Made by a program: the position numbers and the translations under genes. The notes below the pieces were generated by a model. It was not told the origin of the DNA. It was given only the letters and a program-made list of their open reading frames with translations, and did not search any database. Source: Sphingomonas mollis (GTDB lineage: Bacteria > Pseudomonadota > Alphaproteobacteria > Sphingomonadales > Sphingomonadaceae). From it: a DNA stretch of 64,000 nucleotides. Every line of letters starts with the position of its first letter. Position 1 is the stretch's first letter. Shown here piece after piece: positions 59,690 through 64,000 of this stretch. The stretch is taken from contig NZ_JAELXS010000001.1 of assembly GCF_016427505.1 (NCBI RefSeq), positions 186,001 to 250,000 on the forward strand, given 5' to 3'.

Positions 59690-60274
59690 ATGAAGCTCTA
59701 TTACTCGCCGGGCGCTTGCAGTCTGGCCGATCACATCGCGCTGCATGAGGCGGGCCTGTCGTTCGAACACGAGAAGGTCGATCTGAAGGTGAAGCGCACC
59801 GACAGCGGTGCCGATTACATGGCGATCAATCCGAAGGGATATGTCCCCGCGCTGACGCTCGACAGCGGTGAGACGCTGAGCGAGAATATCGCGATCCTCG
59901 ACTGGATCGCGCATCAGGACACGAAGCTGAAGCCCGCAGGCCCGATGGGACACACGCATCTGCTGGAGGCGCTGGCGTATATCTCGACCGAGATACACAA
60001 GAGTTTCAAGCCCTTCTTCGCCGGTGCCGGTGATGATGAAAAGGCGAAGGCCGGCGAGACGATCCTGAAGCGGATGGGATATCTCGCCGACACGATGGAG
60101 GGCGATTTCCTGTTGGGCGCCGACCTGAGCGTCGCCGACTGCTACCTTTTCGTCATGCTGCTCTGGGCGCGGAAAAACGGCCTCGACGTACCGGAGAAAT
60201 TGGCTGCCTATCGCGATCGGCTGATGGAGCGGCCGTCCGTCAAGACGGCGATGACGCATGAGGGGTTGATCTAA
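59690..60274 (+). CDS. Glutathione S-transferase (beta-class-like)
   Basis: A 194-residue GST. The thioredoxin-like N-terminal domain begins 'MKLYYSPGACSLADHIALHE' with Cys10 in the beta-class position, then 'MAINPKGYVPALTLDSGETL' and 'SENIAILDWIAHQ'. The all-helical C-terminal domain contains 'GDFLLGADLSVADCYLFVML'. It should conjugate or reduce electrophiles with glutathione. ATG 59690 follows a GGAGGAAG ribosome binding site; a TTG one codon earlier is ignored. Confidence 0.92.
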   Translation: MKLYYSPGACSLADHIALHEAGLSFEHEKVDLKVKRTDSGADYMAINPKGYVPALTLDSGETLSENIAILDWIAHQDTKLKPAGPMGHTHLLEALAYISTEIHKSFKPFFAGAGDDEKAKAGETILKRMGYLADTMEGDFLLGADLSVADCYLFVMLLWARKNGLDVPEKLAAYRDRLMERPSVKTAMTHEGLI

Positions 60275-60279
60275 ACAGA

Positions 60280-60305
60280 CGGCGCAGGGGTGACGCCGCC
60301 TTTTC
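60280..60305 (+). terminator. Putative terminator of the GST gene
   Basis: The short stem CGGCG (60280-60284) / CGCCG (60294-60298) is followed by CC and TTTT six bases after the GST stop. The stem is only five base pairs, so support is modest. Confidence 0.45.
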
Positions 60306-60589
60306 CTTAAGCTGGCGTCCCTCTGCCTTGGGAGCATTTCAACTACATACCTTCGATTGCAATTCGTTGTGCCTTTGCCCTGCGAGGTTTGCCGCGAGTC
60401 ATCGCAAGGTCGTTCCCAGAAGAAGCGGCCACGGCCGGAAAAAGATCGTCGATCCTGTATGCGAAACGGCTGATATGCCAGCGTTGGCACAAACACCGTT
60501 GACTTTTATTGCCTCTCTGAGGAAGCAGGATGCCCGGCCGACGCTCCAACGCAAAAAAAGCGTGGTGACCAGTCGATAGGGAGAGAGCG
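60306..60589. other. Gene-free leader region before GH2
   Basis: About 285 bases with somewhat lower GC than the neighbours and no coding frame. It should contain the GH2 promoter. A TTGACT at about 60499 resembles a -35 box, but no good -10 follows at 16-18 bases. No repeat or riboswitch is recognised. Confidence 0.4.
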
Positions 60590-63500
60590 ATGCGCCCAGA
60601 TCCGATGCGGCATATAGCCATGGCGTGCGCCATGGCGGCCGTGGTGCTTCCCGCCGCGGCGGATGCACAGGCGTTGCAGACCGAGACGATGATGCTGTCC
60701 GGTACAGGGCCTGACGATGCCGTGGATTGGGATTTCCGGATCGGCGGCGGCCGACGCGCGGCCGAGGCCGCGCACATCCCCGTTCCCTCCAATTGGCAGC
60801 AGCATGGTTTCGGACGCTATCAATATGGCGAGGAAGGACGGTCGGGCCAGCCGGATCACGGCACCTATCGCCGGCAATTCACCGTGCCGGCGGCATGGAA
60901 GGGCCGGCGCATACGGTTGATCTTCGACGGCGTGATGACCGATGCGGCGGTGACGGTGAACGGCGTGTCGGCCGGGCCGGAGCATCAGGGCGGTTTCTAT
61001 CGCTTCGGCTTCGACATCACTCCGCTGCTGAAAATCGGTCAGGCGAACATGGTCGAGGTGGTCGTCCACGAAGCATCCGCCAATCCCGACACCAACCGGG
61101 CCGAGCGGGCGGCGGATTACTGGGTGTTCGGTGGCATCTTCCGTCCGGTCTGGCTGGAGGCCACGCCGGCACAGGCGATCGCCCATACCGCGATCGACGG
61201 GCGCGCGGACGGAACCCTGACCGCGGATGTCACGCTCGCCGCGCCGCAGGATGTCACCCACCTGATCGCGCAAGTGACCGCGCCCGATGGCCGGCCGATC
61301 GGTGCGGCGTTCACGCAAACGATCCCGGCGGGCGGTGGTGGCCGCATCCGGCTGGCCACCCGGATCGCCGGTCCGCGTCTGTGGACCGCCGAGACGCCAA
61401 ATCTCTATGGCCTGACGCTGACGCTCTATCGGGGCGATCGGGCCGTCCATCAGATCCATGAACGCTTCGGTTTTCGCACGTTCGAGGTGCGCGCCGGGCA
61501 GGGTCTGTTCCTGAACGGGCAGCGTATCCTGTTGAAGGGTGTCAACCGGCATAGCTTCCGTCCGGATACCGCGCGTGCGCTGACCACGAAAGACAATTAC
61601 GACGACGTCCGCCTGATACGCTCGATGAACATGAACGCGGTGCGGATGTCGCATTATCCACCCGACGAGTCGTTCCTGAAAGCCGCCGACGAACTCGGCC
61701 TCTATGTGCTCGACGAACTCAGCGGGTGGCAGCATGCGCACGACACGCAGGTCGGGCGGCGGCTGGTGCGCGAGATGGTCGAACGCGATGTGAACCATCC
61801 CAGCATCCTGTTCTGGGACAATGGTAACGAAGGCGGCTTCAACCTCGATCTCGACGGTGACTATGCGCTGTACGATCCGCAGAAGCGGCCCGTCCTGCAC
61901 CCCTGGGCGATCCATGCCGATGTCGATACCAAACATTACCCACCCTATGCCGATGCGCTGCGGCGGCTGGCCGGTCCCAACATCTTCATGCCGACCGAAT
62001 TCATGCACGGATTGTTCGACGGTGGCGGCGGTGCGGGACTTGCGGATTACTGGAAGGCGATCGCCGGTTCGCCCCGTGGCGGTGGTGGCTTCATCTGGGT
62101 GTTCGCCGATGAAGGCATCGCGCGCACCGATCGCGGCGGCGCGATCGATACGTTCAGTACCTTCGCGCCCGACGGGATCGTCGGCCCGCGCCACGAACCG
62201 GAAGCGAGCGTCGCCACCATCCGCGATCTGTGGTCGCCGGTGCAGATCGATGCGCCGACGCTGGACGATCGCTTCACGGGTCTGGTGAGCGTCCGCAACG
62301 GGTACGATTTCACCAGCCTGTCGCAACTCCGTTTCAGCTGGCGGCTGCTCCGCTTTCCCGGACCCGGCGCTGGCACGACAGTGGCGAATGTGATCGGCAA
62401 GGGCGAGACTGCTGGCCCCGACATCGCACCGCATGCCAGCGGCGGGCTGTACCTGCGTCTGCCCGCCCGCTGGCACGAGGCGGACGCGCTGGCATTGACC
62501 GCGATGCGGGACGGACAGGAAATATGGACCTGGACATGGCCCACCGCACGGCTCGATGCGGCGATGCCCGTCGTCACTGCCGGACGATCGGTGGCGCCGG
62601 CCGTCGCCCGGACCGGGGGCATGGTTCACCTGAGCGGGGGCGGCGTCGACGCGACGTTCGATCCCGTATCCGGATTGCTGCGCGAAGTCCGCCGCGGCGG
62701 TCGGCGCTATACCCTGTCCAACGGTCCACGGCTTACCTTCGCCCGGCCGCGAGACACGGGCGTATCGACATGGCTACCGATCGCCGGCGGGGACGATGCG
62801 AGCCTGACACGACAATTGCCCACCGCGATGCTGGCCAGTGTCGCTGAGGTCGAACTGGACTTCACGCAAGCCGATAGCTGGGCCGGCTTCGCGCTGGATA
62901 TCTCACCCGCTGGACAGCAATGGCGGACGATCTTCGACGGATCGCGCCGCAAGACCGATGGCGAGCGCTATGTATTCCCGCCGCAGATCGTGAAGGCGAT
63001 CCGCATCCGCGATCCCCAGCGTGCCGATGGACAGGCAGTCGCGGTGAAGGCGGTACGGCTGGGCTATGAACCCGATCGCTTCCCCGCCGCATCGACGCCG
63101 GTAACGGTCCAGGCCGGTCGTGGCCGCAACGCAACGACGGGCGCGGAGGAGGCGTGGGTAGAGGCACCGGGCGCGGGCGGCCTCGACCGGGTGCGCTGGA
63201 CGATCGATGCGCGTGGCGCGCTCACGCTCGATTATGGCTACCGGTTATCGGGGCCGGTTCTCTATCACGGCGTCAGCTTCGATACGCCGCTGGCCGACAT
63301 CCGCGCCGTCCGGGCGCTGGTGAATGGTGGCGATCCCGTATGGCGCAACCGGGTGCAGGGCGGCGTGCTGGGCGTCCACGATATCGCTGGTACGCGTGGC
63401 GGCCTGCCCGACCCGGCGACGGCGGGATATTTCGCCGGATTGCGGTGGGCGACGTTCAGCGGCAACAATACATCATGGTCCGTGACCAGTGCTGTTCCGG

Positions 63501-63706
63501 GTCAGTATCTGCGGGTGGGCACGCGCCCGAACGATCATCCGTACACAACGGTCGACTTCCCATCGGGCGACGTCTCTTTTCTGGGCGCGATTCCCGGGAT
63601 GGGATCGAAGTTCATCAGGCCTGAGGATTCCGGGCCTTCCGGGCAGCCCACGATCGTCAGCGGCGAGCAGCGTGGAAAGCTGACCATTTCGTTTTCGCAG
63701 AATTGA
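60590..63706 (+). CDS. GH2 family glycoside hydrolase, exported
   Basis: A 1038-residue enzyme with a signal peptide (MAACAMAAVVLPAAADAQ-like, residues 1-25). It has the GH2 order: sugar-binding jelly roll (about 60-200), immunoglobulin-like domain (about 200-300) and TIM barrel (about 300-560). The acid/base is Glu414 in 'FWDNGNEGGFNLDL' and the nucleophile Glu470 in 'FMPTEFMHGLFDGG'; 'KGVNRHSFRPDT' is the barrel entrance motif. The 480-residue tail is beta-rich and may include a further carbohydrate-binding domain. Galactosidase, mannosidase and glucuronidase activities all occur in GH2. GGGAGAGAG precedes ATG 60590. Confidence 0.93.
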   Translation: MRPDPMRHIAMACAMAAVVLPAAADAQALQTETMMLSGTGPDDAVDWDFRIGGGRRAAEAAHIPVPSNWQQHGFGRYQYGEEGRSGQPDHGTYRRQFTVPAAWKGRRIRLIFDGVMTDAAVTVNGVSAGPEHQGGFYRFGFDITPLLKIGQANMVEVVVHEASANPDTNRAERAADYWVFGGIFRPVWLEATPAQAIAHTAIDGRADGTLTADVTLAAPQDVTHLIAQVTAPDGRPIGAAFTQTIPAGGGGRIRLATRIAGPRLWTAETPNLYGLTLTLYRGDRAVHQIHERFGFRTFEVRAGQGLFLNGQRILLKGVNRHSFRPDTARALTTKDNYDDVRLIRSMNMNAVRMSHYPPDESFLKAADELGLYVLDELSGWQHAHDTQVGRRLVREMVERDVNHPSILFWDNGNEGGFNLDLDGDYALYDPQKRPVLHPWAIHADVDTKHYPPYADALRRLAGPNIFMPTEFMHGLFDGGGGAGLADYWKAIAGSPRGGGGFIWVFADEGIARTDRGGAIDTFSTFAPDGIVGPRHEPEASVATIRDLWSPVQIDAPTLDDRFTGLVSVRNGYDFTSLSQLRFSWRLLRFPGPGAGTTVANVIGKGETAGPDIAPHASGGLYLRLPARWHEADALALTAMRDGQEIWTWTWPTARLDAAMPVVTAGRSVAPAVARTGGMVHLSGGGVDATFDPVSGLLREVRRGGRRYTLSNGPRLTFARPRDTGVSTWLPIAGGDDASLTRQLPTAMLASVAEVELDFTQADSWAGFALDISPAGQQWRTIFDGSRRKTDGERYVFPPQIVKAIRIRDPQRADGQAVAVKAVRLGYEPDRFPAASTPVTVQAGRGRNATTGAEEAWVEAPGAGGLDRVRWTIDARGALTLDYGYRLSGPVLYHGVSFDTPLADIRAVRALVNGGDPVWRNRVQGGVLGVHDIAGTRGGLPDPATAGYFAGLRWATFSGNNTSWSVTSAVPGQYLRVGTRPNDHPYTTVDFPSGDVSFLGAIPGMGSKFIRPEDSGPSGQPTIVSGEQRGKLTISFSQN

Positions 63707-63826
63707 ACCTCGCAACCATCAAGCCCGCAAATCCGTGATCGTTTGCGATGTGGCTGTCGATCGCATGTCCCCGACCTGATCGTTCCTCGCTCTGGCATTT
63801 CGATTACCGGCTTTGACGCTCATGGC

Positions 63827-64000
63827 TCAATGCCGCGCTTGCGCTTCGGCCTGGCTGGTGATCGCCTCGCAGATTTCATGGGTCGACAGAATGTCTGCGG
63901 CAAGGGTCGGATGTTTCTCGCGCACGGCCAGCAGGAAGTCCGCGCACATCGCCTCGAAGCCTCGCTGACGGCCGACGGATGTCCAGTCGCCGCGCCGGTG
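63827..64000 (-). CDS. Probable Gfo/Idh/MocA oxidoreductase, 3' end
   Basis: The frame enters from the right edge and ends with TGA at 63829-63827, giving the last 57 residues only. The pattern 'RQRGFEAMCADFLLAVREKH' followed by 'ADILSTHEICEAITSQAEAQ' resembles the C-terminal helix pair of Gfo/Idh/MocA-type NAD(P) sugar dehydrogenases. Codon use is genome-like. With ThuA and glycosidases nearby, a sugar dehydrogenase would fit, but the NAD-binding domain is outside the window. Confidence 0.55.
   Translation of the reverse strand, partial: HRRGDWTSVGRQRGFEAMCADFLLAVREKHPTLAADILSTHEICEAITSQAEAQARH

Overview
The window is GC-rich, densely packed DNA from an alphaproteobacterium, most probably a sphingomonad (Sphingomonas or a close relative). 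The evidence is the mix of gene families: an OPT transporter, HflKC next to a Do-like protease, a nrdA without an ATP cone, a TonB receptor with an 'IIVTG' TonB box, and several small proteins of sphingomonad type. No plasmid, phage or CRISPR features are visible. One tRNA is present (tRNA-Ser GGA). The assignment is my own inference from the families; no database was searched.

Layout. 1-5.0 kb: the 3' end of a GH130 mannoside phosphorylase, a GAF protein, an OPT transporter and homoserine dehydrogenase. 5.0-13.1 kb: two tandem small secreted proteins, a CoA-binding protein, Mrp, then hflK-hflC-degP (membrane protein quality control) and a HerA-like ATPase. 13.1-20.3 kb: M20 amidohydrolase, a first DUF559 nuclease-like gene framed by inverted repeats, a 2-oxoglutarate oxygenase, an MFS pump, a very acidic protein, an MliC-like lipoprotein, an outer-membrane barrel, HNH and HTH proteins. 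20.3-25.3 kb: nrdB and nrdA (class I ribonucleotide reductase), separated by small genes and a second repeat-framed DUF559 gene, with an AT-rich membrane ORF lying just downstream of nrdB. 25.3-36.8 kb: a GGDEF-EAL-PilZ protein, class I fumarase, a cluster of small envelope or stress-type proteins and uvrB. 36.8-48.8 kb: housekeeping genes (ferredoxin-NADP reductase, trmB, a formate/nitrite channel, PAP2, metK, lnt, alcohol dehydrogenase, VOC, PHA-region protein, cyclophilin). 48.8-64.0 kb: tRNA-Ser followed by an accessory carbohydrate region: GH92 mannosidase, TonB receptor, YdcF protein, alpha/beta hydrolase, seven-repeat FG-GAP protein, hemerythrin, ThuA, GST, GH2 and the 3' end of a probable Gfo/Idh oxidoreductase.

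How the parts relate. GH92-TonB receptor-YdcF run on one strand with close or overlapping ends and look like a glycan-uptake operon. ThuA-hemerythrin-FG-GAP form a second minus-strand run, and GH2 stands alone on the plus strand. metK lies just downstream of lnt but has its own palindromic operator-like site in the 40-base gap.

Most notable unexplained signals: (1) a minus-strand leader or small RNA at about 31.60-31.83 kb. It has a Shine-Dalgarno sequence complementary over 14 bases to the 16S rRNA tail, an 18-codon ORF, a possible anti-SD decoy and a terminator whose wobble pairs fix the strand. (2) Two DUF559 genes, each starting with GTGCG exactly at the inner edge of a 43- or 54-base terminal inverted repeat. 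(3) Further copies of the second repeat whose hairpin stems show compensatory base changes.
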